This document shows positions 1-11,400 of a stretch of 64,000 nt of DNA, one piece after another. The translations under genes and the position numbers were made by a program. The notes below the pieces were generated by a model. It made no database searches and was not told the origin of the DNA. It saw only the letters and a program-made list of their open reading frames with translations. Position 1 is the first letter of the stretch. Each line of letters opens with the position of its first letter. This DNA comes from Vitrella brassicaformis (taxonomy: Eukaryota; Sar; Vitrellaceae), in contig CDMY01000337.1 in NCBI GenBank assembly GCA_001179505.1, forward strand, positions 5,567 to 69,566, given 5' to 3'.

Positions 1-12
1 GGGGGGGGGGGG
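1..12. other. Poly-G run at window edge
   Basis: Twelve consecutive G residues open the window. The same kind of G run flanks the N gap at 36893-37192, so this is probably the border of an assembly gap and not genomic sequence. The gene that follows is cut off here. Confidence 0.6.
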
Positions 13-26
13 CAAACATCTCTCAG

Positions 27-740
27 GTGTATGACGCCCACCCCTCGGCACACCTCAGCATGCCTTGTTCGTCGGTCCGGCGGCTGACGCGTCAAGAAGC
101 AGCTGCTGCCCCTGTGGACCGTCTGGTGGACGTGGTGCTGTCCCTTCCCTCGCCCAACGTCACCCTTCCAGCCAACCGAACAGCAGACTTCTACAGGTCG
201 ACTTTGGCAGAGGATGGTGTCTCCCTGGCCGCCTTTGGTGTCCGCGGGACCGATGCGTCGTACCGGCCGCTGCTGGTCCGCCCGAGTGACATGAAGATGG
301 AGCACATCGGCACGTATGACGATGGTTTTGGCACAGCATCGTTCCACCTGTCAGAGGCCGGACGAGGCCTTTATGATGCACTACAAGCAAGACTTGTGGA
401 GGCTGGTGTCGACAAGGGGAGCTTTCTGCCTGCCTGTGGGGGTAGTGGGGGTGGGGGTGACGATGGGGCTCCCCTTCCAGAGCCCGTTGCCGAGCGGTTT
501 CTGGCAGTTATGCAGCGGATCACCATGTGCAGTGTGCAGAGCGGTGTGTATCTATCTCAGAGATTGAGGTGGACACAGGGACGGTCAGATGGCGAGGGAG
601 ATGGCCATGGGGCAGCAGGCAGTGAGCGGCAGGTGCCGGCTGGTGATGTGTATAGGGTGTCGTTTAGTCTGCCTGCCGGTGCGTATGCGACTGTGCTGCT
701 CCGGGAGCTGTGGAAAGGGACACACCGATCGTTCAGCTGA
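27..740 (+). CDS. PUS7: Pus7/TruD-family pseudouridine synthase, C-terminal part
   Basis: This is the last coding exon or exons of a TruD/Pus7-type enzyme, which isomerises uridine to pseudouridine in tRNA and mRNA. The frame is open from an acceptor-like TCTCAG at 21-26 to TGA at 738-740 (237 residues). I recognise the Pus7 block DVVLSLPSPNVTLP (residues about 35-48), the following FYRSTLAEDG and SYRPLLVRP segments, and the family's closing signature VSFSLPAGAYATVLLREL near residues 212-229. A Gly/Asp-rich stretch around residue 140 and an extra segment before the last block are insertions relative to yeast and human Pus7. The catalytic Asp lies upstream and outside the window. It converges on the MATE gene, leaving 187 bp between the two stops. 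Confidence 0.82.
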   Translation: MYDAHPSAHLSMPCSSVRRLTRQEAAAAPVDRLVDVVLSLPSPNVTLPANRTADFYRSTLAEDGVSLAAFGVRGTDASYRPLLVRPSDMKMEHIGTYDDGFGTASFHLSEAGRGLYDALQARLVEAGVDKGSFLPACGGSGGGGDDGAPLPEPVAERFLAVMQRITMCSVQSGVYLSQRLRWTQGRSDGEGDGHGAAGSERQVPAGDVYRVSFSLPAGAYATVLLRELWKGTHRSFS

Positions 741-927
741 CTCGTCGACTCATGGATTGACTGACGCCCTAAATGTCTGACTGTCCGTCCACACACACAA
801 CGCACACAGCACACACAGTTCTTCAACCAACTACAGCACCTACCTTACCCACACGCCCATAGATGCACTCAGTGCACACAACCAGCCACACTAGCATTCT
901 CCCCCCTCCCCTCCCCTCTCCCCTCTC

Positions 928-3292
928 TCACACTGTCTTGAGCTTGTTATTGCTCAAGTGGGCTGCCTGTGTTTGCCTCTGCCTGTGTGACCGATAGAGG
1001 CCAATGCCCGCATACACCAGCCGCTGGAGGAACAGAGACCATACACCACCAATCCACAACAACCTGCACACACATCACAGCAAATGTCAAGATGGACACA
1101 CACCCTGCCCCTCCCCCTCTCCCTGTCGAGCGCAGGCAGACTGACCTACCTGATCCCAGCCCCCGGCAGCCGTGCGATGTGCCTGATGATCCCCGCACTG
1201 GCCAAGGTTGCCAAGAGCATGCTGCCCCCAAGCCACTTGAACCGTCCCATACCCACCAAACTGCCCTCGAACACCAGCACCAGCCAGGTGAGCGGCTCCA
1301 GGAGAGCCACGACGGGGATGAGGGACAAGAGGCGCCCACGGACTGCTGCATCAGACCCGAACCAGCTCGGGATTGAGGGCCGCAGAGCGAAGAGGAGGCC
1401 GCTGAGGAGGCAGCTGCATGCCGCTGCTATCTTGAGACACTGTTTCAGCACTTGACCGATCTGCTTGGGCTGCTTGGCGCCACTATAGCGACCGATCAAC
1501 ACCTGAGAGACCGAAGAGCAGTCACACAGAGCGTCGAGTCTTGGGAGGAACAGGTGCTTGGAGGCCAGCCAGTGAATATATGGGATCTCGTGCCGTGCTG
1601 TGTGTGACTGACCTGTGTTGAGACGGCGATTGCCTCTCCACCCATGGCAAAGATGAGAAACAGCTGCAGTATTGCATTGTGAGCTACACAAATATGTGCA
1701 CAAACAGCAGTAAACAGCCGAATGAATCCATCCGGCCGCGGCGCGGTGTCTGGTGAGTACACCATCCATACCAGCCACGTGGACGACGCCCATCTTGGTG
1801 GCCGACGCAGTGATGGTGGCCCAGCACACCAGCAGAGAGAAACTCCGGACAAGCATCGCACTCGAGGCCGACAAATACCTACGCAGCGTCGTCACGGCGG
1901 ACGACAAACCTGCACTCACACACACATGCGGTCAGTGTACTACTATGGAACGCAGAAATCAGGCAGGCATGCATGGTGGGCAGGGACTGACATCTCACCC
2001 ACCCACCTTGAAGTGAGGGGACCTTGAGGCGCATCGATTCACGCCGACGGTAGAACAGAACGGCATAAGTGAGAGCGGCAGCGTATTGGGCGACGGCTGT
2101 GGCGGCAGCTGCCCCAGCAGTGCCCCATTGGCAAGAGAATATCATGATGGGATCAAGGATCAGGTTCACGACAGCTGCCAACAGGGAGGCGAAAAGGGGC
2201 GTTTTGGTGTCACCAAAACCACGGAAGGCTCCCTGTGGGTGAATGGGTGGGCACAAGGTCATCATGGATGGATCTGTCTGTCTGTCTGTCTGTCTGTCTG
2301 CATCAGCCCAGCCTGTGTATGGCTGACTAACCTCAGCAACTTGTGTGAAGACCACTGAAGGGGCTGCCCACGCTCGAGCCTTCAGATAAGCCCGTGCATC
2401 GAGTGCCAGCGGGTCAACGCCGACCGCACCCACTCCCATGCAGCCTAGGATCGGCCCACACAGCAGCTGCAGCGCTGCCGCGATGATGACTCCCATCCCG
2501 ACAGCGAGAAATGAAGACTGCACGACCAGTTCGCCGGCTCGGTCGTTGTCTCTCGCGCCCAGTGCACGAGCAACGAGCGATGTGGTTGACTGCATGAGTG
2601 CCCTGAAGATCCCGAAGCTGACGTGAAAGATAGAGATACACGGCCCCAAAGCGGCCAAAGAAGTCGCACCGAGCCCTCGCCCCACATAAATGTTGTCAAT
2701 GGTTGAAAGAGCCTGAACCGAACCCACACACAAGTGAAGTAGCGAGCGACACACACATGACATGGCATGACGCCACTCACTCCCCCCATGGCATGGAACG
2801 AGTCTCCCACCTTGATTACCTCCCTCCAACCCCCTTACTTACCGGATCAACCAGATTTCCCAACAGGGCAGGCACAGACAAGTCACGAATGGTCTTCTGC
2901 AGATGGCTGACGGAGCTGTTGTCCTCTGCACCACCATCATGATCTTGTTCAATGCTGACTGGGACCTTGGTCGTGCTCTCGACAAGGGACGGCATGGTGG
3001 CGGCATCACCTTCTGAATCACTGCCAACAGGATCTGCCTGTGCCTCTGCTATGGCGACGCCTGGCCCATTTGCTTCCGCATACAGGCCGGTCTTCGGTCT
3101 TGCTGCTGCTGGTCTGATGAGCGGGGCAGCCTGGATGACGAACGCTGCCGAGGTCGGTGCATCCTTCGCTCCTGAGCACAATACAAGATGTAGCAGCACA
3201 CTGGCTGCCGAGTGCAGGATTCGAATCCCTGGGCCATCCATTGCGGGCAGCGGCACCTGCGAGATCAGATTGCGTCGATGCGAGCTTCCCAT
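928..3292 (-). CDS. MATE family efflux transporter
   Basis: This is a multidrug and toxic compound extrusion (MATE/DinF-like) cation antiporter of the type found in plastids and plasma membranes of algae and plants. The start ATG is taken at 3290-3292 (MGSSHRRN), giving a long polar N-terminal region before the first membrane exon. Exons then give IDNIYVGRGLGATSLAALG (TM1 region), GAFRGFGDTKTPLFASLLA, VVNLILDPIMIF, a block ending ASATKMGVVHVAG, AILQLFLIFAMGGEAIAVS and SQVLIGRYSGAK, all typical MATE segments. The last exon is 928-1063: it joins in frame after a GTAGGT donor at 1149 and ends RLVYAGIGLYRSHR and a short basic tail, with TGA at 928-930. There are roughly seven exons; one intron near 2260-2300 holds a (CAGA)n tract. 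Family assignment is firm; substrate and membrane are not predictable. Confidence 0.85.
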
Positions 3293-3759
3293 TTTCTCGG
3301 GCTCCCTTTCGTCGCACTTTTGCGCATTATAGGGCTCCTGTGAGGCGCTGTACCGATTCTCAGTGGTCTCCACCCATCCCGCCTGTCTCACCGGCTGTCC
3401 CAGCCCAGCTACTCTCAGCCCACGCCCACCGTATCAATCAGCACTTGCTTGTTCCCCCGTTCACTTCGTCCTGGCCCACTTCGAGGGTGCTGACTCGTCT
3501 GTCATCCCGTCGGTCGGACGTTTCTGTTCGGCTGAGTGTAGCCTCAGGAAGGAATGCAGTGGCAGTGGCAGTGAGCTGTGCATGTAAGCAGTGATGAGAC
3601 ACATCGGCTTTTCAAGACATACGCGACGCACCCGGTGAGACCCCAGACGACTGTCGGCCCTGCAGGCCATACGTGCGAGAGTTGTTGGCGCGAGAGCCGG
3701 GAAGTGTTGTGTCTATCTATCTATCTTATCTATTCTAAGCAAGGCTGTCCAGCACAGCA
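3293..3759. promoter_or_regulatory. Divergent intergenic region, MATE / disordered protein
   Basis: The two starts (3292 on minus, 3760 on plus) are 467 bp apart, so both promoters and 5' UTRs must lie here. A TCTATC-type run (3711-3735) is close to the plus start. I see no convincing TATA box. Confidence 0.35.
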
Positions 3760-6700
3760 ATGGACACACAGAACGGTACGCAACTCACGACAGACACCGA
3801 CAGACACACAGGAGCGTCCTGTTGTATGTGTCATGCATGTTGTGGATCTGATCGTGTCCTTACTTGCAGTCAGTACGAAGGCCGAGAGCGAGGTTGCCGG
3901 TCAGCCTGTGTGCCTGGGAGTGACGGGTGGCAAAGTGGGTGATGGTGAGGTGGACGACCACGGCCTCCCGACCAAGGAAGGCCACACCCACGACTCATCC
4001 GCACCCGGCAGCAACGCGTCCGCAGACCAAGATACACCGAACACAGCAGGTGCGGTCGGTGCGCACTCATTCATTCATCTAACTAACCATCCGTATGTGG
4101 ACTGACTCCTGATGAGATGACACTCACCATCACTCTGCCCGTGCTCTGCGTCAGGTGTGGTCACGTGTGGCGACGGCAGCGGCCAGAAGGCAGACGTCGG
4201 TGAACCTATCAAGGCCAGCACCACTGGCGGCGGGGTGGGGGCAGACGGAGCGAGGCTGAGGGGCAAGGAGGACGGCAAAGGAGGCGGCAAGGACGGCAAG
4301 GAGGCGGCGAAAGCACCGGACGCGCCAAAGACTCTCGATACGGACGCAACAATACAGGTAGTACCCACATCAGATCTGGAGAGCTCGCTGCACACGTATG
4401 CGTTGCGTATGCCCCTCCCTCTGTGTGGGTGGGTGTTAGGCTGGCGTTGTCAAGGCAACCAAGGGTGCTGTAGACAGCTGGGAGGACATGGTGGACGACT
4501 CCCAAGAACACACCAAGTAAGCAGAGCATAGCACAGCACAGCGTGCCGCCAGATCACCTTCACCAACCTCCTCTCTCCCTCCTTGCCGCAGCATTGTCCT
4601 GCCGGAGAAGCATTCGGTGCTTCGCCACGACCCCGAGGAGCCGACGGCGCACACGGCCCCCTCGTCGGCCAAGCAGTCTCACTCCTCACACGAGATGGCC
4701 GGCAGCTGCGGACACGACGAAGACGACGACACATGGGACGCACCGCCTGTCAAGAGCGTCTCACAGAAGATGATGGCCAAGATACAGGAGGAGCAGGGCG
4801 GCCAAGAGAAACACGAACAGGGGGACGCTGAGCAGGTAGCGTACCTGACAGCGAAAGGGGGTGGGGAGAAAAGAACCACGACTGACGAATGAATGGGTCT
4901 CTCTCTTTCTGTCGGGTGGTGCAGTCGTCATGGGAGGTGGTCCAGTCCCGCAAGCGCCGCGGCCGCGGCAGCAAGAACGCCCCGATCCAGGACACAGACT
5001 CACACCCGGTCCCCCCGCCTCCCCCACCCACACACCATCCAGACACCCACACCCACACCATCACGCAGGACCAGGGTGGGGGCACGGGTCTCGTCGAGGC
5101 CCTCGCCGCCCTGCTGGCAAAGACTGAGAGCGAGGAGGACGCCCGCCAGCAGCACCGCGGCAAGCATCACGGTGTGTCGTCTGGCGGTGGGGGTGGTGTT
5201 GGTGCGTCGTTGGGTGGGCGGAAGCAGCTGGGTGGCGCGGCTCCCCCGCCGCCATTGCTCAAGAGCGGCATGCGACTCGCGCCTGGCGGCAGAGGGGCCA
5301 AGACACCCAAAAACCGTACCTCCGATGCAGACAGACAGACAGACAGAGAGACTCATCGATAGACGGATGGGTGCTCCTTCCTGGCTGGTTTGTGTTGTCT
5401 GTCTGGCAGAGGTGAACGGTGTGGACCCCCATGACGACCACCAAATTACCCCGACCCGTAAGAACCAGCTGGTCAAGCGTGGCGCGACCGAGGGCTTCTT
5501 CAACGTCAAACTGTCGACCGTCCCGCACACCGACTCGCAGAGCACCGAGGGCGGGCCGTCCGACTGGTCGGTGTCGCTGTCGTCCAACCAGGGCACCATC
5601 GCCGTCCACGAGGGCGAGGCGCTCATCCAGACCCAGTGCTTCGACATACTCAGGACGGGCGACGGATCCAAGACGACCGAGAAGCAACACGACACAGGTG
5701 CGAAGTGAGCACGACGACACGCACCAAATACTTACTGGGGCGCTGGCTGATGGGGCGTGGCGTGTTGGTCGGTCTGTATTGTGTGACGTGACGCAGGTGG
5801 TGCCCAGGTGACGGCGGGGGGCGAGGCTGACGACGGATGGGAGGGCGAGCCGGAGGGCCTGGGGACGACTGCACACACACAGAGTGAGGAGAAACCGGCC
5901 AAGACGCCGTCCAAGGTACACACCTACAGACGAGCACATGACACTTCACACACTCACTGATCTGGTCGTCAGTCAATGCATTGCATGCACATCGTCTTCG
6001 TTCTTTCTTCCCATATATCAGTCCCTCTCGTCCGTCCTGCTCAAGGGCCACACACAGGGCCGCCAAGACACCACCACACAAGAGGAGGAAGACAAGGCCC
6101 GCCACCCCGACTGGCGCGTCAGCAAGGGCCCCGACCGCTGGGACAACCAGAGCAACTCTCCTAGTGGCCGAGATGGCGCCAGGCGCACCGCAGCTGGCGG
6201 GGCCGCCAGCACGGGCGCAGGAGGTGGGACCGCACGGTCGCGAGCAGATATGGATGACAACTGGCGCCGAAAGGACTCACGAGACGACAAGTAAGTGACG
6301 GAGCTACCTGATACGGTTGGTTCTTTGTAGGCCAATCATGGGGGGGTGTCATGTGTCATGAATGCAGTGAGGTTGAGGCGGCCCCCTGGCGTCGCCCAGG
6401 CGGGATGGGCAGCGGCATCATGCGTGAGAGCAGACGTGACGACCGAGACCGCTCCCTCCACCGTGACAGCTTCCAGGCCTACACCAACACTCACACCAAC
6501 GACCAACACGACAGCATCGACATAGACAGACAGGAGGCGGACCTGCTCATGGACCGCGACACCCGCACCACCCGCGAGAGGCAGCGCGAGAAGGAGGGCT
6601 CTTTCCGGGACCCCACTGCTCGTCCCATCGGCCGCAGCCGCACCGTCGTGTCCGGAGGCGGCAAGCCACTGGTCGCTGTGAGGGGCATGCGCGACGATGG

Positions 6701-7682
6701 CGGACGGGAGGCACCGCGGGACGAGGGCGACCGTGACATCAACTGGCATGGTGGGGTCACCATGTCTGGTCGCGAGCATCTGTCGGTGTCCTCGCCGCTC
6801 GGCCGCGAGGGCGGCGTGGGCATGGGCATGGGCATGGGCATGCGGCGGTCGTCCCGTGACAGGGACCGCTCGTGGGCCGATGTGGTGGCCGGGCGGGCGG
6901 AGGAGGGGGAGACCGACGAACACGACTACATCTTCCCCCACGACAATGGGGGCGACCGACGCGCATTTCCTCACGAGTATGGAGACCGTGGCCACCGCCG
7001 GCATGGGCCGTATGCGGAGCAGGATCAGCATGACGGGGAGGAGGAGGGTACTGGTGGTGGTTCGGGCGGGAGTGGCGACATGCAGACGATAGACGAGGAG
7101 GAGAGCAAGGGGTTCTGGGGGTGGCTCATGGACAGCGAGTGGGGTGGGGGCGACTGGCCCACAGGCAGCCATGTCATGGTCAGTCAGTGAGGGTGGGCAG
7201 TCAAGTCAGTCAGTCAGATCGGGAGAAGAGCCGACTCGTCATTTATTTCCCTTGCCTCACTCATCCCTCGTCCCTGCTCCCTCCCTCCCTCTGTGTGTGT
7301 GTTTCCGCCATCCATCCATTATACTGCAGACGGCACTGATCATGGCGCTGCTGTTGCGCATAGTATGGGTGATTTACCGGGTGGTCATGAAGCACCTGGC
7401 GGCCCACCAAGCGGCCACCCATCCCGTCGACACGCCCGCACCAGGAGCAGCGGTTGGGGGGCCTGCGGGCGGCGGCGGGCTGTCCATGGCCATGGCGGTG
7501 GGCGAGGTGGCTTCATCGCCATCGGCGGTAGAGGTTAGTCCTGAGGGCCTGTTCTTTTGTCCCGCGTGGGACACCGGCTCCACCTCACCCGCATTCTTCT
7601 AGCTAGCCTGTGTGTGCTGCAGGTAAATGAAGCAGTCAAGTCACCACGCAGACAGAGAAAGGCCATTTGCCCCTGCGTGTGA
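3760..7682 (+). CDS. Disordered Gly/Asp/Arg-rich protein with C-terminal membrane segment
   Basis: Not recognised. The start is a 16-nt exon (ATG at 3760, MDTQN, donor GTACGC at 3776). It splices in phase to STKAESEVAGQ after the TTGCAG near 3870. Further exons give AGVVKATKGAVDSWEDMVDD, a block with TWDAPPVKSVSQKM, SSWEVVQSRKRRGRGSKN, poly-Pro, a segment with EVNGVDPHDDHQITPTRK, and a long Arg/Asp/Gly-rich block with GMGMGMGM from a GGCATG repeat. After the donor GTCAGT near 7176, an exon from 7330 encodes a hydrophobic stretch LIMALLLRIVWVIYRVV, one likely membrane helix. The end is either 7680-7682 (spliced, ending KAICPCV) or 7602 (read-through). The W-x-x-V/RKRRGRG region suggests RNA binding, but that is inference. 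Confidence 0.6.
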
Positions 7683-9363
7683 AGCATCGATGTGTGTCTG
7701 TTTTTCCTTGCAGCAGATTTCTCACGAACCACCTCTCCTCATCCGCAGTGATGGCAGCCGCGACAGATGAGGTGCGTCAAGTGAGGAGTGTGGCGGTGCC
7801 TGCCTAGTTGTGTTTGTAAGGTTAGTGGGCCGGCTGGCTGGCTGGCTGGCTGACTGGCCGTCACGATGGATGCATGGCCGACATACCATAGCGGGTAGGC
7901 AGATGAGGACCGACGATCGATGACGTACTACCTGCATAGAGAGACAGAGACAGAGACAGAGACAGGGGTGGGTTAGGTGCGGGTGGGTGGGTGGTGAGAT
8001 GGTACTCGCTCGATGCTGCTGCGTTGCGTTGCGTTGCGTTGCGTTGCGTGTGAATACTCGGAAGCTTCGCGGGGCAGTTGGATGGCTAGACGTGTGTATA
8101 CGTATGTCAATTCATAGCTATCTATGCCGCCCCATGCATGCGGTCCGGTCCACTTACTCATCCACCTTTTGCAGACGGATGGATGGATGGATGTAACTAG
8201 ACGAGACGACAGAGACAGCCAGCAGACAGAAACGCATTCATTCTGTGTCTGTCTGCCCATTGTCCACCGACTGTATTACGACCGTCGGGGATGAATGGTG
8301 GATCGGATCAGCAGCTGACTGATGCCATGCATGCCACACTCTGTACAGACAGACAGACAGACAGACAGGACAGACGGGCAGGCTTACCTACCGGTACCTC
8401 TCTGCCTGCAACCTGCCTAGCCGCTGCTACCAGACAGACAGACAAGGATCGGTGGTGTGACCGGTCACTAGTCGTCTCTCGGTCCGGTTCGCTCGGTTGA
8501 CACGTCGATCTTGTTGGCGCTCAGCACACCACTCGTCGGCCGGTGTTTTGAGCAGCAACAGCGTCGTGTGTGTTGGCCGAGCCACCGGACGGGCCACTCA
8601 CTGCAGGTCAGGTGTGTGGCGACCGGTCTGGTCTCTAGCTAGTGTGTGTTGTGTAGAATTGGAGGATGATGGAGTGGCTCAGATGAACATTGTGGTTAGC
8701 GGCTACCTGCCTTCCTGACGGCTGTCTGTCTATCTCTTTGTTTCTTTCTCTGAGGGCCTCTTGACGTGATTGATAGCTATGTAGCTAGCTAGCCAGCTAG
8801 GATGGCCGGACTAATGCCTTAATTGTGCAATCAACCAACAATGACTACTTGAACGGACCAAGGAAACACACACACCGGAACCAGACATACATCTTTCCCA
8901 TTGCAGGGATGGATGGCTTGTTCCACCAGCGAGTCCACAGAGAGAACCGAGACACCAAGAGACAGACACCGGATGATTTATTTCTCGCCAGAGGCTGATG
9001 GTCGTGAAACCGATGGCTCTCGTTGGAAGCATCCATCCCGCAGGTCAGCGATCCTCTCGCCCTAACAAACGCACAGCAAGGCAGGCAGAGAGAGTAGTCC
9101 AATGACGAACGCATGCCAGCCAGCCGACCGGCCAAAGAGCAAGCAAGAGACCCCCCCTCCCCCAGGCCTCCATCCATCCATCCATCCCTCCCTCCACTGT
9201 ACACACGCACTAACTATTGACACACAGCGAGCCCCCAATTGTGACACACACGCGTGTGGTGCTTTCCTATCCACCACCCGCCAGCACCGAGATATATATC
9301 ACACCCATACTAATACCCACACCCCACGTGTCTGTCGTGTCTGCCGCCTCATTTGGCCGCCCG
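7683..9363. other. Gene-poor spacer with one possible exon
   Basis: No recognisable gene. It holds TGGC, GACAGA and CATC microsatellites and a GCGTT run. A reading frame at about 8655-8718 (ELEDDGVAQMNIVVSGYLPS then TGA) sits just after a GTGTAG acceptor-like site, and ATGGCAGCCGCGACAGATGAG at 7751 precedes a GTGCGT donor. These could be the ends of an unrecognised small plus-strand gene, but I could not connect them. Confidence 0.3.
8021..8048. repeat. (GCGTT)n microsatellite
   Basis: Five and a half copies of GCGTT in tandem in the spacer left of the 155-residue orphan gene. Confidence 0.8.
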
Positions 9364-10043
9364 TCACTGCTCCGCAAGCACGTAGCCCGCATCTCTGCAC
9401 ACACACCAGCACCATGACAGGACAGAAGCCAACCAGTTTGTACCAAGCGTGGCAGTCAGTTGTGTGTGCGCTTGCGTACTGGTCGATCATCTTCTCGACA
9501 TACTCCTCCAACTCCCCCTTGGCAAAATCGTGTGCCGACAAGCTCTCGACTAGCTTATCCAACCTGCAACACCACCACCGCACCACCACACACCACCACA
9601 CACAACACCACACACACAACCAATGTGCAGTTGCGTCGTCATGGCCAGCTGTGCCTTCATTCACTCATCTGCGCCACTCACTCCACTCACTTGTCGAGTA
9701 TCTGCTCGGATCTCTGCTTGAAGGCCTCGAAGGCGCCCTGCCGTGAGTGGTCCAGCAGCTTGCGAAACGCCGCCCGCTGCTGCTCCTTGTGCATGCGCCT
9801 GACTACGAGAGCCATGATGCTGGCGGCCGCCTCCATGCGCTTGGCCTGATGCCGCACCACCTGCACCCCCAGGATCGTCGTGAAGCGCACGATGGCATTC
9901 CACCCCTTGGCGTCGTGCTGGGGAGGGAGAGGGACGGGGTGGAGACCCTCAAAGGCGGGATCATGAGGCGCACTCGACTCGGGCAGGACGGCATGGACCA
10001 AGTGAGGCGGCAGCTGGTGGTAATACTCATACTGGTCCTGCAT
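9364..10043 (-). CDS. 155-residue helical protein, unrecognised
   Basis: I do not recognise the family. Three exons join with correct phase: 9691-10043 (ATG at 10041-10043, MQDQYEYYHQLPPHLV), 9480-9563 and 9364-9394, 468 nt in total, ending DAGYVLAEQ with TGA at 9364-9366. Residues about 50-100 form a long amphipathic helix (VRFTTILGVQVVRHQAKRM, then MALVVRRMHKEQQRAAF). The C-terminal third is charged and helical (LDKLVESLSAHDFAKGELE). No signal peptide or membrane segment. It starts 111 bp from SmG on the opposite strand, which implies a shared promoter. Without the last splice the frame would run on to 9299 with an implausible Cys/Trp-rich tail. Confidence 0.65.
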
Positions 10044-10100
10044 GATAGCTATCTTACGGCATCCGCGGCCCAACGCAACGCTTCACCCCAGCAGCTGCTC

Positions 10101-10128
10101 AGGGTTAGGGTTCAAGGGTTTAGGGTTT
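10101..10128. promoter_or_regulatory. Telomere-like TTAGGG/TTTAGGG motif in divergent promoter
   Basis: AGGGTTAGGGTT (10101-10112) and AGGGTTTAGGGTTT (10115-10128) lie between the minus-strand start at 10043 and the SmG start at 10155. In plants, short AAACCCTA telo-boxes occur in promoters of translation and growth genes. A similar use here is inference. Confidence 0.5.
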
Positions 10129-10154
10129 GAGGAAGGCCCAAAAGGATCAGCGGG

Positions 10155-10555
10155 ATGGCGTCAGCAGGCAAGGCAGGGCCTGGTGCCGACCTCAGGAAGT
10201 TCATGGACAGAAGACTCGACAGTAAGCAACGACACACACACCACATGTGCAGCAGGATCTGACCTGGCACTCACCGCTCTCTCTGCGCGTGTGTGTTGTT
10301 TTGTTTGTGTGTGTGTTGTGTGTGTTGTGTGTGTCTGTTGTCTGTCCGGTTTGTTGGTCTATCTGCTTATTATCAGTTCGTCTGAACGCGAATCGGCACG
10401 TGATAGGCGTGCTGCGGGGGTACGACCAGTTCATGAACATCGTGCTGGACAACACCGTCGAGGTGGTGTCGCCGACCGAGAAGCACGACATCGGCATGGT
10501 CGTCATCAGGGGAGCCAGCATCAGCATGTGGGAGTGCCTCGACAAAGTCAAGTAG
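10155..10555 (+). CDS. SNRPG: Small nuclear ribonucleoprotein G (SmG)
   Basis: Core component of the heptameric Sm ring that binds the Sm site of spliceosomal U1, U2, U4 and U5 snRNAs. Two exons, 10155-10221 and 10377-10555, join in phase 1 to give 81 residues, the usual SmG length. The N-terminus DLRKFMDRRLDIRLNANRHV matches the SmG Sm1 motif, YDQFMNIVLDNTVEVV carries the Sm1 Asp-x-Phe-Met-Asn signature, and IGMVVIRGASISMWE is the Sm2 motif with the diagnostic IRG. The intron contains a TG-rich run with TGTCTG before the TTATCAG acceptor. SmG is distinguished from LSm7 by its short length and the IRGxSI block. Confidence 0.93.
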
Positions 10556-11400
10556 CTGAGCTGACCTCCGCAGACGGGGTGATTGATGGACGAGTGGCTG
10601 AGTGGGTGCGGTGCATGACCGTCGTGAGCTTGGCGGGAGCCTCGCCGGAAGGGTGTTCATATCCTTCCCTTGCGGCCGGGTCTTCGTCAGGCGCATGATG
10701 CCCGCCTCTGCCTGCCGACCCGCTCGTCTGTCTGTCTGTCTGTTACCTCTCTCTGAGTAAAGCTCTGGTTCTCTCTCGCTTGTTTGTCTGTCTGTCTGTC
10801 TATCTCTGACGCCTATCTGCCTGACTGTCTGTCTGCCTGACCCTGCATGCCAGTCGATAGATCACCCTGCTGCGTATAGCCTGTACATGTGTGGTGCATG
10901 CATCCCATCCCCACACCACACCACACGGCCATGGCTGGTGATGACACGCAGAATCCCTTCCTTCCTCTGTGCCCCTCTGTGGCTGTCACACACAGTGCTG
11001 TCTGGACAAAGGGATATCTATTGAAATGCTGGACGTGCTCTCGTGTGCATCATGCATGATGCGTGTGTGTGAATGAACCATGACGGACGTGTGGCTGTGA
11101 ATGTCTGTCTGCCTGTCTGCCTGTCTGCCTGTCTGGTTCCAGTGCTGCTCGCTCATTGCAAATCAGAGCGCATGCACACACATCCACATAGACAGGTGCG
11201 CCCCGGGAGATACACACCCTGCGAGCTTAGATTGCTAGGGGAAAGGTGCTAAGAAGGGCGAGGCGCAAGGAGTGAGTGGATGTGAGTGAGCATTTCCTTC
11301 CACCACAGTGGAGTTGAAGTGCCTGTCGTCTTTCGTCAAGCTCTTCTTCTGCTGGTGCCACAGAGAGGCACCACGACACACCAACGCAGATACCGCTGCC
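10556..11400. other. Intergenic spacer with TGTC repeats
   Basis: No coding signal. It holds several (TGTC)n and (CTGTCTGC)n tracts, for example near 10727-10742, 10784-10802 and 11101-11133. It presumably carries the SmG 3' end and the DCN1 promoter and 5' UTR. Confidence 0.5.

Noticed and set aside
3222-3240. tRNA T-arm-like GGATTCGAATCC
   Set aside because: The T stem has only four pairs, no acceptor or D-arm partner lies upstream at the right distance, and it falls inside the first exon of the MATE gene.
5000-5695. 231-residue minus-strand frame
   Set aside because: It is antisense to plus-strand exons that join in phase, and it crosses a (CAGA)n tract.
9299-9479. Cys/Trp-rich C-terminal extension of the 155-residue orphan
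   Set aside because: A donor GTACGC at 9479 and an acceptor at 9395 give a shorter end (DAGYVLAEQ) with correct total phase, which is more protein-like.
10101-10128. Chromosome end or telomere fusion
   Set aside because: Only about four degenerate units, embedded between two closely spaced genes; a promoter element is more likely.
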